This document shows, piece after piece, positions 21,888-32,365 of a stretch of 34,369 nt of DNA. The position numbers and the translations under genes are program-made. This DNA comes from Hofstenia miamia (taxonomy: Eukaryota > Xenacoelomorpha > Acoela > Hofsteniidae), in contig CABFPE010000252.1 in assembly GCA_900660155.1 (NCBI GenBank), positions 116,977 through 151,345 of the forward strand. The letters are read 5' to 3'. The notes below the pieces were generated by a model. That model had not been told where the DNA came from, made no database searches, and saw only the letters and a list, made by a program, of their open reading frames with translations. Position 1 is the first letter of the stretch, and every line of letters begins with the position of its first letter.

Positions 21888-22466
21888 CTAAATTTTACAA
21901 AAAATATCCCTCGAAAGAACAGCTTTTAAAATTGATTGTGATACAGAAACCTGTTTAATCTGAATAATTTAAATTAGTAAGTTTATAAAGCAATGCTTAA
22001 CAGATTTATATGTTTTCACATCATGCAAATATGGAATTTTAAGTTTTCCAATTTGCAGTATTGAAAAAAGTGACTTGTCATTTGCATCGTGAATTGGGCA
22101 AATAAGCGCTTATGAACTGAAAAAATTTCTTACATGAGTGCAAATATTGGGAAAAAGTGGTATTACATCTTGCATGAATTTTTGCGTAAATCAGTGTTAT
22201 CATGTATTTTAACAACACTCTCAGTAAGTAGCAGCGGTCATTACAAACCATTAACATAGGTAATTCATGCGATCTTAAGCCTCAAGGCTAATTGAGATTC
22301 CCTGCTAAACCTGATAATGTTTGATGTGACTATCTAAAATTATTATGCAGTGCTTCGAAACCTCACACAGTTACTCCACATGATCTTAAAGGTTACCAAA
22401 AACCATTTTGCATGAACAGACACTAACAATTGCTTGAAATTTTCCAAGAATTTTTGGAAGAATGAA

Positions 22467-22518
22467 TATGATAAGATAAGATAGGAATAAATGAATGAAT
22501 AAGATAAGATAAGAATAA
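22467..22518. repeat. GATAA-based minisatellite
   Basis: Two direct copies of a roughly 25-base unit (AAGATAAGATAGGAATAAAT and AAGATAAGATAAGAATAAAT), each with two or three GATAA motifs, just 13 bases below the donor of exon 4. Confidence 0.85.
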
Positions 22519-22530
22519 ATGAACACTAAC

Positions 22531-22642
22531 CTTTGTTGATAAATACTTCTAAGCTTTTCTTACTGCCATTAATAATGAAACAATGCATGGCTGTGTATCC
22601 ACCATCACATTGAAAACACGGTTTCGTTCTCTCACAGTCTAA
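22531..22642 (-). CDS. TRPA1: TRPA1-like exon 4 (ankyrin, Cys-rich)
   Basis: Two acceptors compete: GTTAG four bases inside the exon and CCTCAG at 22644-22643. Only CCTCAG keeps frame with exon 3, giving LDCERTKPCFQCDGGYTAMH. The other choice reads into a stop. It is the only CAG acceptor in the gene. Donor AAAG|GTTAGT leaves one base over, matched by the next exon. The intron to exon 3 is only 43 bases. Several cysteines sit here; in TRPA1 cysteines of the ankyrin region and linker can react with electrophiles, but whether these do is not known. Confidence 0.82.
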
Positions 22643-22685
22643 CTGAGGTCACTGAATAAGACCAATGTAACCTAAGATTACTTAC

Positions 22686-22793
22686 TATGATTGCAACGCA
22701 AATGTGACATTTATTCATTGCTGAGTAATGAAGCGGAGTGCGCCCATATTTTCCACCTTTATTGACATCTACGTCTTGGCGTTTGAGTAAATA
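22686..22793 (-). CDS. TRPA1: TRPA1-like exon 3 (ankyrin)
   Basis: Acceptor ATTTTAG, donor ATA|GTAAGT, exactly 36 codons in phase 0. It reads YLLKRQDVDVNKGGKYG then RTPLHYSAMNKCHICVAII, a textbook RTPLH ankyrin helix preceded by the end of a repeat. In TRPA1 the corresponding repeat also has a D-V-N turn. The repeat that should precede YLLKR is not in exon 2, which is the basis for the missing-exon finding. Confidence 0.85.
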
Positions 22794-24099
22794 CTAAAAT
22801 TAGATTTAGGTTTTTCAAAGTTGCTAGAATGCTGCAAGCATATTTCTTTTTGAAACCCATAAGTATGTAAACAAAACACGAATTAATTGCACAGATTTTG
22901 CTCCAAATCCGGTGACATCCAACTATGATGACGATGTAATGTATTAAATTTAAGTATACTCTGTTTTAAATGTATAAAATTTTTAGTAATGCTTGGATCG
23001 AAGAATTCACAGATTATATAATTTTGCAATAAAATAATGTACATTTGTATATACTTTATTCCCAGTAGCATCGCCGGACGCTGAATGACGGAGGCAAATT
23101 TATATATGTACAGCATTGTTCAAGACAGTACCATGAAAATATAGTTTACTGAGTTTTATATACAGGTATGTAATAGGGAATATATTAAATTCAAAAAAGA
23201 AAAACTTCCAATTGATCAAAATTCCTCATATTTGGGTATTGTAAGAGAATCGCAAGTTGGGGAGAGGAATCATTAAAATCGAAGAAATTTACAGACTAAC
23301 TCCGAAACTGCTCAATGCCTAAAGTTTAAAATGTTGAAACAAATATATTTAAAAACTAAATCTAATTCGGATAGTAGTGGAAAGGAAAGTGCTACGTAGG
23401 GTATGTGAGTAGATTGGGATGTGCCCCTTCTAAATGCATTAAAAAACTCTGATATCGTCATATTAGTTCAGTCGTAATTCACTTAAAATCATTCAGTCAG
23501 AAAATATTTAAAATTTCATGTGATGTAAAAGGATAGCATTTTCTATCATGGATATAATTCAGTCTTATCAAGTCTGGTTCAATCAATGAAAATGTTTGAA
23601 GAATTCATTACTACAATTTGCAAATCAGCTATTTTGTTAGTACGAATTCAAAATTTATTAATATTTATAATTATATTTAATTTAATGTCTGCAATAAGTT
23701 TACTAAATGGTCCATATTTAGTTAAGAAGATTAAGCATTGTTTTAGATTAGTGGAAAATTACCAAATTAAAACAGTGAAGCAAGAAGATATCCCAATACA
23801 TTGTAATATGTTAGAATATTTTCATTTATTAAGAACTACCTACTTTAACCATATTTATAATAGTAATACTTTTAAGTAGCAAAGCGAGTTGTACACATTT
23901 TTGAAAAATTATATCCATGTCTGCTAACGAATATTGAAAGGAATTTGCATGGACACATCTATGGGGATGGGCCCGCTCATGAAATGGTGAATATTTGGGT
24001 AAAACTTATTCTTGTGCCTAAAGTACATGCAAATAAGAATAATTTTTAAAATAGAAATATAATATTCCAATTCTTTTCATACCTAGTGTTCAGAAAATG

Positions 24100-24265
24100 A
24101 GGTGGTCTAATGTCCATGGTAGTAACTACATTTCCCGTGCAAACTTGGTATCCTCTGACATCGCGCAAAAGCACGCCTGGACGTGATAGAGCTAGGTCGC
24201 GAACTTTAGTCGAAAAACAAGGAGAAGATAATTCTCTATTTTGGTGCTTCAGAGTTTAAATATAA
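24100..24265. repeat. diverged dispersed repeat, copy C (partial)
   Basis: Matches the last third of copy A at 15075-15240: GCACGCCT...GAAGATAATTCTCTATT...GGTGCTTC against GCATGCCT...GAGAAGAATTTCCTCTAT...GGTGCTTC. On the minus strand it is open for about 60 codons (RELSSPCFSTKVRDLALSRP and onward) and the copy A frame shows similar residues (N-S-S-L-S...LIRLMVL), so the family may derive from a coding sequence. Not recognised. Confidence 0.45.
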
Positions 24266-26434
24266 AATAAAAATTATTTGGGGAAGCAATCACAGATATT
24301 GAAAAAACCCCACTAGAATTAAGGTTAATCGGAGAAAATCACTCCTCTTTGAAGAAGTAGTAATTTGCAAGCAAAATTGCTGCAAAGTAAGCTTGACATT
24401 AGTCCCATTTTTAAGAAATTTCCTAATCCTGCTTTAACGGATGTGAACTAATGAAAATCATTGTAGTTTATCTGTGTATGCACCCTTAAGTCTAGCAGTA
24501 GGGGCCATATTCTATACTAGGTGGATGAACTTGCACACATCAAAGGTATATAGCATTAAGAAAATAATATTTCAATATAGTTGCAGGCATCATAGTAATT
24601 TTTTATTCTTATGGTGCTATGGGGGTGCATTATAGAGTCATGCTACACATTGTTTGTTATTTGCAATTATTTTACTTGTTAGTAACTGATTTTCACTAAT
24701 TTGGTAGTTGCTTTGTAAATATGATAAATACATACAATATGACTTCGCACACTTTCTTGTGCATTCATGGACTTCTATAGTGTAGAGCATAACATTATGC
24801 GCTCATTAAGTATGGCAGTCCTTTGTTTTATGCCAATGGACTGTTTCTAATGTCACTAGGTTGCTTATTTCTTAAGAGTTAAATAAAGAAAAAAAATTAA
24901 ACAGCTAACAGATAATAATTTTAAAACATACCTTTCAATAATTTTGCAATATTTTGCAAAATATCATTGAAAGGCCACAAGTAAATATACATGATTTTCA
25001 AATAAACACTAAGTTAAACTGGTTCTTTTGAAAGATGAAGGATAATCAGTGAACCATGTGCAAACTTAATCACAAATAAAACTTTGAATTAGCAAGATAC
25101 AGATATAATGGGAAATATTTTTCTGTGAAATGAAAGTTATACATTTCTTTGAAAATATGATCTATTAATAAATAACTTAAATTTTAATAGATTCCTACAT
25201 ATTTCTAAATGCTGCAAAAATTATCAAGAACGCTTTCTTTGATATGCAATTGCAAATGTTTTGATAATATATATATATATATATATATATAGTCATTATT
25301 GGACGATGCGAAATTTTTGTCATGCACAGTTGCGTCTGTCAGCTTTTGATTGAATTCAAAGCTGTTAAAATCAATTTTGTTTTAATCAATAATTGTAATG
25401 ATTTTCTTTCTATAAGTGTTTTGGACAGAACAAATATTTATGTTCTACTACTTGATATATCTAAGCAGATGAAATAATAATGTCGGATCAGTTAATAATA
25501 AAAGATTCCCGGAAAAACTAATTAAATCTGTCAGAAATTTTAACTGATAAAATTTCAAGAATATGATAAACTTTTTAATAGTTTTCCCAAATTCAATTCC
25601 CAATTAACGATTTAAACTCCACCTAGAAAGCATTCACAGGTAGTAAGGCATCTTTCATATTAATTACTATTTCCATAGTGATTTTTATCTAGAAATGCGT
25701 CAATCAAGGAATTGAGAACAATACAAATCGCAATAAAAAATGAACTAATATGCTAGAACAAAATATTAGTTTTTGTTAAGTAGAACAAAAGTATTGTGAT
25801 ATTTATCAGTAGAAATTTAACACATTAAACTTGTCTATGTATCTAGCTGTCACGCCAATGATAGATCCCATATTGAGCAGTTTCGTAGATATGTTTGCCT
25901 TTGCCTTTGAAGATCTACATGTACTATGCAAATTAATACGAGCTTAACAATTTTATAAATAATAAACCACTAGTATGTTTACAAAATAAATAAATATATT
26001 TTAGTATATATATATATATATATACATTAGGATGTTTCATTTTCAGCCTTTTTTTCAAAGCAAGTTCCTTTTTAAGCTAATTGTGCAGCTATATGATTAC
26101 ATCAAATTATGCAATTTTGAGCAAATTCTGAAAATTTCAAAATGCACCTATCGTATTATGTAACAGAATTCAGAAAAAGGGTCAACAATATTAGCATTTT
26201 ACTGTGCTTTTATATGCTATGCAGTAATCAAACTCGTTAAAAGCCTTAAGGCACAGGCAGTGGCAATAGAATAGTAAAAATGCTACCCTTTGAGGCAAGC
26301 TAACCTCAAAAATCCCTCAGAGTTTTATAAATTTGTCATACATATACTAAATTTCGGCTGCTTAGTTTGCTTATTTAGATGAAAAAGAACTTTAATATCA
26401 CTACATCTATATATGTATATATATTTGTAATTAA

Positions 26435-26453
26435 ATATATATATATATATATA
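26435..26453. repeat. (TA)n tract used as mariner target
   Basis: The mariner left end follows directly; mariner elements insert at TA. Confidence 0.9.
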
Positions 26454-27745
26454 CAGGGTGAACAGAAAGTCCTTGGACCATTTTTAATTTTAAAATTAAA
26501 TATTGTTAAAATCACTTTTTCTCTTTCGAATAAAGTAGCATTCAGTCTAACTATTGATCTAATTATTTTCAACAATAATATTAAAATAATTTTCATTAAA
26601 CTTTCAGAAAAATGAGCAAACGAGAGGCCATAATTCAGCTGCATTGCTCGGGAAGGACAAACAAACTCAGAGATTATTAAGCTCTTGAAAGTGGCTAAAT
26701 CCACGGTGTACCATGTTGTGAACAGATTTAAGGAACTTGGTACATCTGAAGACCGTCCTAGGAGTGGAAGACCACGCACTGCTCGAACAAAGAAGGTGAT
26801 TAAAGCTGTCCGAGAAAGAGTAAGGAGGAATCCGAAGAGATCTGCAAGACAAATGGCTAAAGACATGAATGTGAGCGTGGCCTCAATGAGAAACATCTTA
26901 AAAAACAATCTCCAGTTATATCGCTACAAGATGAGAAAGAGACAGTACCTCACACCTGCCCAAAAGCACAAGAGACTTGAAAGAGCGAAGCTTCTTCTTG
27001 GAGAACTGAAGGCTGGCACGGCAGAGCGAGAGATCGTTTTTTCTGATGAAAAACTCTTCACAATTGAAGCAACTGTTAACAATCAGAACGACAGAGTTTA
27101 CGCAAAATCTTCAGCAGACATTGATGACTCCGTGAGAACAGTTTTCCGCCGACAAAAGCCGTGTTCCCTCATGGTGTGGGCTGCAGTCTCCAAATCTTGG
27201 AAGTCGCCTCTGATTTTCGTGGAGCAGGGGGTTAAGATCAACACAGATCGCTACATTAACGATATTTTGGTTCCAGATGAAGAAATACTTCAAAGATCAG
27301 CCTTTCACCTGTCAGCAAGATGGAGCACAATCCCACACCTCAAGAAAAACTCAGGACTGGTGCCAACGTCATTTTCCAAGATTCTAGAGTAAGGAGATGT
27401 GGCCTCCTACATCGCCTGATTTGAATCCCATGGATTTTTCGGTGTGGTCTTTGTTGGAAGCGAAGGTCTGTTCTGTTGCTCATCCAAGTGTTGATGCTTT
27501 GAAGACATCTCTTCGGAGTGAATGGGCTAAAATACCTCAGGAAACGTTGCGTGCCTCGGTTGGTAACTTCAGACAGAGAATTAAACGTCTAATCGAAAGG
27601 AAGGGACATCACATTGAAAATAAATAATTTAAATTTATTCTTGGTTTCCTAACTTTTAATTTTCATTCATGTTTAATTTATATTTTTGTAATTTTCTATT
27701 AATAAACCACTTTTGAATTGGTCCAAGGACTTTCTGTTCATCCTA
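26454..27745 (+). mobile_element. mariner/Tc1-type DNA transposon, nearly complete (1.29 kb)
   Basis: The terminal inverted repeats are 27 bases and match at 25: the left starts CAGGGTGAACAGAAAGTCC, and the right in reverse starts TAGGATGAACAGAAAGTCC; both then read TTGGACCA. TA flanks both ends (26452-26453 and 27746-27747), the usual target-site duplication. A length of 1292 bases is normal for mariner. It sits antisense in TRPA1-like intron 2. Both ends are good, so a transposase supplied from another copy could still mobilise it (inference). Its right end also occurs alone at 3329-3385. Confidence 0.93.
26612..27627 (+). pseudogene. mariner-type transposase, broken
   Basis: The start at 26612 reads MSKREAIIQLHCSGRTN, then an apparent 4-base AAAC duplication near 26664 shifts the frame. 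The main part (26661 to about 27275) has the helix-turn-helix residues KVAKSTVYHVVNRFKELG, the RPRSGRPRT hook, VFSDEK with the first catalytic Asp, MVWAAVS and GVKINTDRYINDIL. A second frameshift near 27275 leads into CQQDGA (second Asp, 27319), with a TAG at 27385 before WPPTSPDLNPMDFSVWS (third Asp, 27418). The protein ends ...HHIENK at TAA 27625. The length of about 335 codons is normal. The enzyme would bind the terminal repeats and cut and paste the element; with three lesions it is inactive. Spacing of the second and third Asp is 32 residues. Confidence 0.92.
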
Positions 27746-27747
27746 TA

Positions 27748-28609
27748 TAATGTATATGACATTTATTTAAAAGGTTTTGAATATGTTGAAACAAAGCATT
27801 AGATGAACATTGATTTTTCAAATAATTATCTGGGAACTAATAATTTATGCTCACTGTTAAAGATTCGTCTCTACACTTGTTAACAGCAAGGAGAATTGGA
27901 CAGTACCATCATTTTTGGCCAAATGCACGATGGTCGTGAAGACCAAGGGTTCTACATGGATCATCACAACCTGCTAACGCAGAGTTCATAGGTGTTTTTT
28001 CAGAATCCTCTACAAAAGTTGATGCTAAATTCAAAAAGCACATCGACAGAAGTGATAATTGCTTTGTAAAATCAGCATTTAATATATGTCAACAATGAAA
28101 ATGCCACATTGATAATTGGGTTGGGTCACTTTGCGCACTAAATCTTTTATTCTTAATCTTAGCCTTACATTGATATTTGAGAAAAGAACAATAAATTTCA
28201 ACGTAATTATCAACTATGAAATTTTACAATAGGTGTTTTTTTTATGATCAATATAGTGAATAGACGTATAATTATCTGCTAGATTTATATTTATATGAGA
28301 AATAAACAAAGCTCAGCTCATCAGATTGGGCAAATTTCTTTAAACGACACATCCACATATACGCACGTAATAATGGAATATAAGTAGTTTCCAATTCCAG
28401 AAACTATTCTACATAAATGGCAAAGCCTAATGAATTAAGAATAGAAAATAATCATTATGCATGTAATCTTAATATAAAGAAACTTCAAGTGATGTTCTTC
28501 AGTAATTTTAAAATAAAGTACAGTGTGTATACTTTTAAAAATATTGTATTTGTCGTGCAAAGCAAAATGACAAAGAAAGTGCACTACGCTTCTAATTTGA
28601 ATGAAATAC
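27748..28609. other. TRPA1-like intron 2, upper part
   Basis: A GC-richer stretch at about 27880-28010 (CGATGGTCGTGAAGACCAAG) looks repeat-derived but shows no domain. No exon found. Confidence 0.4.
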
Positions 28610-28769
28610 CTTCGTATTTATAGTCAAGAAGAAGTTCAACAATCTTTTGTTTGCCATTGAATGCAGCCACATGAAGTAGTGTTTCATTGGAGTTATTTCT
28701 CGAGCAGACCAATCTTTTGTTCAGCATGAGGATTGATTTCAGTGATTCATAGTTACCTTCTTCAGCATG
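28610..28769 (-). CDS. TRPA1: TRPA1-like exon 2 (ankyrin repeats 1-2)
   Basis: Acceptor TTTTAG, donor GAAG|GTATTT, 160 nt, entering in phase 0 and leaving one base over. It reads HAEEGNYESLKSILML, then NETLLHVAAFNGKQKIVELL, with the T-x-LH-x-AA-x-x-G-x-x-x-x-VELL core of an ankyrin repeat. The trailing base does not match the phase-0 start of exon 3. Register also shows a partial repeat missing after LLLDYKYE, so at least one exon, of length 2 modulo 3, should lie between them. Confidence 0.8.
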
Positions 28770-29006
28770 CTAAAACAATAAAAATTGAACAAAGTGAAAA
28801 AATTCATAAAAAAGTTGCATTTTCATCATTTAACGTTATATTATATATTGAAGGAATACTTTGGAAAAATTTTCAAATTTTAAAGTGATGAATATCAGCA
28901 ACTAACATTTGTCTTAAAAGTATAGGATGGTAATTTTTTTGTAAATATATACATATGAAAAAGACAGAATTTTCATAAGAAGTGTATAAATTTGAGCAGA
29001 ACTTAC

Positions 29007-29219
29007 AGAAAATGCAACATCTATTTCTGCAAACTGAGAACAGTAACTACCAGTTCTTCGAGACCCTTTCTGTGATAACACTGACGGGCTTCCTCTGCCA
29101 TAATCGATGTCAATTTTATTTTCCATCCCCGAATTTATCTTCACGAAGGGCAGCAGTTTGACCCATTTTTTCTTTGCATGGTTCTCCTCATATGTATCAG
29201 GGCTAAGCATGACATCCAT
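29007..29219 (-). CDS. TRPA1: TRPA1-like exon 1 (start codon, N-terminal leader)
   Basis: First coding exon, 71 codons. It starts MDVMLSP at 29219; an in-frame TGA lies about 20 bases upstream and G follows the ATG, so this start is favoured (a second Met is three codons on). The leader is hydrophilic, rich in Lys and Ser, with no signal peptide, as expected for the cytosolic N-terminus of a TRPA1 channel. It ends ...EIDVAFS at a consensus donor (TCT|GTAAGT) in phase 0, and exon 2 continues with HAEEGNYESLK, which is a first ankyrin helix. A non-coding 5' exon is possible: a CTGTAG acceptor-like site lies upstream. Confidence 0.75.
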
Positions 29220-31909
29220 AAAAATATTTTTTGCAATTCAAGCAAAAATTTGTTTACAGTGAACGAGTTTCAGTGCAGCTACAGATTAAATGGAAAGTGT
29301 TATAACACTACTTTGATTTTACTAAATTAATCCAATCACTGATTACTCTTACTCAGTTCGTAAATTTATCTAGCATCTGAAACTGCACTGTAGAATAATT
29401 GGACCTTTGAAGAAGCAAAATTTGATTTCCGAAACAAATGAGACAATGGGTTGTCTCTGAAAAAGAATAAGCATTGGTATTGTTAACTTACTGTCTTCTA
29501 AGGAAACGCTTATTTTCGTTGTAAGCAAAGCAGAATTTAATATTTTTTAAGAAGTCGAAACATCATGATGTATGCTATTATTGCAAAAGAATTACACGTT
29601 TTTCACAACAAAATTAAAATTTTATAAGTGCAATTCTTTTGTTAGACGTTAAACCAAGCCTTCTTGAATAACTGTCTGGCAATTTGCAGTAAAAAAAGGA
29701 AAGAAAGCAATAAAATGTCCTTGTAAGTAGTGAATTGGTTTAAATTTTGCTTAAGTAATCAAAATAAAGATTATCACAAAATCCCTTGACTTGACTTTTG
29801 TGGCACTACAATCATTCCATTAGGCTTGAAACAAGCAAAGGATTCACCAAAAAAATAAGAGGACTTCACAAGCAAAGAAGTACAATGAACTTTTAGAAAC
29901 CTTCAACTCCAAATAATAACCTTAGATCATTTTTTGTGGGATTGCAGTCTATATTTTGTATTTTCAATTTAGTTTTAAAAGTCGAAAAGTGATTGGTATC
30001 ATTAATGGCCTCATTTTGTTTGGATGTAATTTTTGCAATTATCTAAATACGAAAATGTTGAAGGAAACATGTTAAAACTGCAAATTTTTTGATTTGATTA
30101 CATCAAGTGCTGCCCTGCAGGGGAGTGAATTTTCCGTCTCATTTTTCTTCATAATACTGCAAATCGCCAGGGCGTTATTACGATTGGCCTTGGTTAGACT
30201 ACGTGTAAGTCATATTAATGGCTAGTGTTGACTAAGGTCAGAATTTTTGGATATAGGTCTATAAGGATTAATCATGTTTCAGATTAGCTTTGAGTCCGGG
30301 ACAAAGCAGGATCAGAATCAGGTTTGACAGCATCCATATTGTTTAATCAATTTGATAACATTTTAGTATTATTTTATTGGAAAACATCCATTTAACTCAG
30401 CATTGTTTTGTACCAGTGCTTTGCCTACTGCTTCCTAAAGAGCAAAAATTATTGCTTAAAGTAACACTATATAGTTGCTGTGTCCTACCTATGCAACACT
30501 AATAGCAAATGTTTTGTTGATTTATGATTGGTTTTGAGCTACTGATAGTGTCAACATGTTAACTCAATGAAACGTTCATGTCGACTTATCTCTTAACCTT
30601 AAACAGCCCAGGCATTTTTTACAATGTGCGATGATTTCTATAAAAAATATTAAACGCTCAATAAATAACAAACATATCTAAAATATGAAAATACCACTGA
30701 AGAGAGAATTGTCTCCTCTTTCATTGCCATCCTTAACGTGCCATCCTGCATTACTACTTAACTGTAGATGTGTCCAAATTTACTAATAGGTTTTTAGAAA
30801 ACTGCTTGAGAATCTGAATATAATGGTTTGTGCTCTTAAAATAATTTTAGACGCCTTAGGGGTAACTTCAGTAGTGTTACAGCTGGGATTTATATCAAGG
30901 GCATCCTAAATGTTTTCCAGATGTTACTATGGTTCCAAGACTGGGATTAATATACAACTAATTTTCTGTTCTTTTAAAAATAAAGTGTAAATTATAACGG
31001 GAAATATAATTCAGGAGAAGAATATTGCATTTATGAAATACCTCCATCTGTTGACATCAGCATTAAACAGGCTTAAATCAGGTCAGGCTTGATACTGAAG
31101 CAGGTCAGGTCTGGAAACGTCTAAGATGCAGGTGAACTCATCACTAGTATCGCAAATTTTATGCTGACAATTTGTTATTTTAGGGGGGGGGGCATAGTAA
31201 AATACAAGAATCTTTATTGATTGTATGTGACATTTGACGTCCATATATAGACATTCTATAATCTCTTACATTAACTAGGAACTCTTAATGCTCATGCCTG
31301 TTTCTATTCTATGCCAAGACTGTCTCAAAAATATTATGTTAGTAAAGAATAAAGGTCAACAGCTAATCACGACCTTAAAATTCTTCTTCATTTTTTAATG
31401 ACAATATTCATAATAATTTGAACTGGTGAATTTGTAAGTCAATCTTCTAGTTTGGCCTGTTGGAGGAAACTAAGTCAGCAGTCCATTTAGTTGAATTCTC
31501 CAAATATTGTTTATGGAGATTTCAATTTACATGCTATGCTATGTTTATTATTTAATTTTTCCTTAAGTATTTGAATTACATGCGGCTTTTGCATCGAATT
31601 GAAGAATGAAACCACATCAATTCAGGACTTAGTTTTAAACTGGCCATGTATTTAAAACAAACGTTTTTTCACATGCTCAAACATTTTGCTCTATTTAATT
31701 GCCATGCGGAAAATTTGACCAAATGTATGTTGATATGCTTGAAGCACTTAAAAAGATTAACTCTATTTCATGGAAAATTCCGGTTTATTAAAGAAGTTTT
31801 AAGTCACCTCTATACCTAATGTGCATGTAATCAGAAGCTCTAAGGAACAAGGGAGAAACAATAACCTGGCTATCATTTTTACAAGAAACCATCAAATTTT
31901 AAAAAATTC
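29220..31909. other. upstream region of the TRPA1-like gene
   Basis: 5' untranslated or promoter sequence is expected near 29220-29400. It holds a perfect 14-base palindrome, AGTGTTATAACACT, at about 29297, but no clear TATA box or initiator can be fixed. Further up: a direct repeat CAGGTCAGG near 31080-31115 and a run of ten G at about 31183. No exon or gene recognised. Confidence 0.45.
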
Positions 31910-32365
31910 TGAGGCAGTTTAACCTTAAACAGTTTGGTGTCCTTTCAAAAAGACAAACAGGATTTCTAAATTGTTAAAAAATTTTCACCAAGCTTATTAG
32001 GAAATTTGGAAATCGTGAGCTCTGGACATATCTATTATTGAACAAGCTCAAATGTGATGTTGAAATGTTAACTAAAGCGTGTTGCTGTGTTTGAAGTATT
32101 TGAACAGATTGATTATTTTTCTTTAACAACTCCGACCTCTTAAAAAATACTAGAATTTTCTCCATATATAACCTTCATGTGATCATAAGGCTTAGAGCGC
32201 ATGGGAACAACAACGAACTAGTTCTATATAAATGGATAAACCTCAAAAACCGCGAAAAGCCTGTCTTGTGGTAGGGGTCAATTGTACGCCTCAATGGAAA
32301 ATCTTGGTCTATGAACGAAAATGAAAAAAGAAACACTTCCATAATTCCATGGTATGAGTAAGAAA
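31910..32365. repeat. diverged dispersed repeat, copy B
   Basis: Same orientation as copy A and alignable through most of its length with many small gaps. No coding capacity remains; a minus-strand frame at 32175-32402 has no family resemblance of its own. Confidence 0.6.

Larger units (their letters stand above)
22794..26453. other. TRPA1-like intron 2, lower part
   Basis: Large intron where a further ankyrin exon is expected. I scanned the minus strand for the reverse complement of TPLHxA-type codons and found none. A frame at 23586-23879 (97 codons, hydrophobic) resembles nothing known. TA tracts lie at about 25267-25290 and 26004-26024. Confidence 0.5.
4276..29219 (-). other. TRPA1: TRPA1-like ion channel gene, 5' half (exons 1-16 as seen; channel domain outside window)
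   Basis: Gene span inferred from sixteen exons on the minus strand, coding from 29219 down to 4276. The joined exons give about 690 residues of N-terminal leader, many ankyrin repeats and the pre-S1 linker. TRPA1 is a plasma-membrane cation channel of sensory cells that responds to heat or reactive chemicals (family knowledge); its N-terminus is an ankyrin-repeat stack of similar length. The order of repeats, a YGRYN-like segment, the DKEGNTP...MTAVDYAI region and the final HP-x-C-x3-YL-x-MKW motif match TRPA1 rather than a generic ankyrin protein. Phases agree at every junction except exon 2 to exon 3, where one exon is missing. The six membrane helices and pore should follow below position 4276, but I find no trace of them in 1-4275. 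No lesion is seen in the exons, so the gene looks functional. Confidence 0.88.

Noticed and set aside
22467..22518. CRISPR-like short repeats
   Set aside because: Only two adjacent GATAA-rich units without spacers, in an animal intron.
23586..23879. 97-codon hydrophobic plus-strand frame
   Set aside because: Begins and ends in AT-rich sequence with no known motif, and lies in a TRPA1-like intron. Not enough to call a gene.
24078..24240. Considered as the missing ankyrin exon because of an open minus-strand frame ending before GTATGA
   Set aside because: Residues (DIRPPHFLNT) do not fit the repeat register, the phase is wrong, and it belongs to the dispersed repeat family.
25855..25930. Considered as the missing ankyrin exon (KLLNMGSIIGVTA)
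   Set aside because: The acceptor phase does not fit exon 2, and no TPLH-type helix precedes it.
26375..26908. 177-codon minus-strand frame
   Set aside because: Antisense to the mariner transposase and its left end; no family match of its own.
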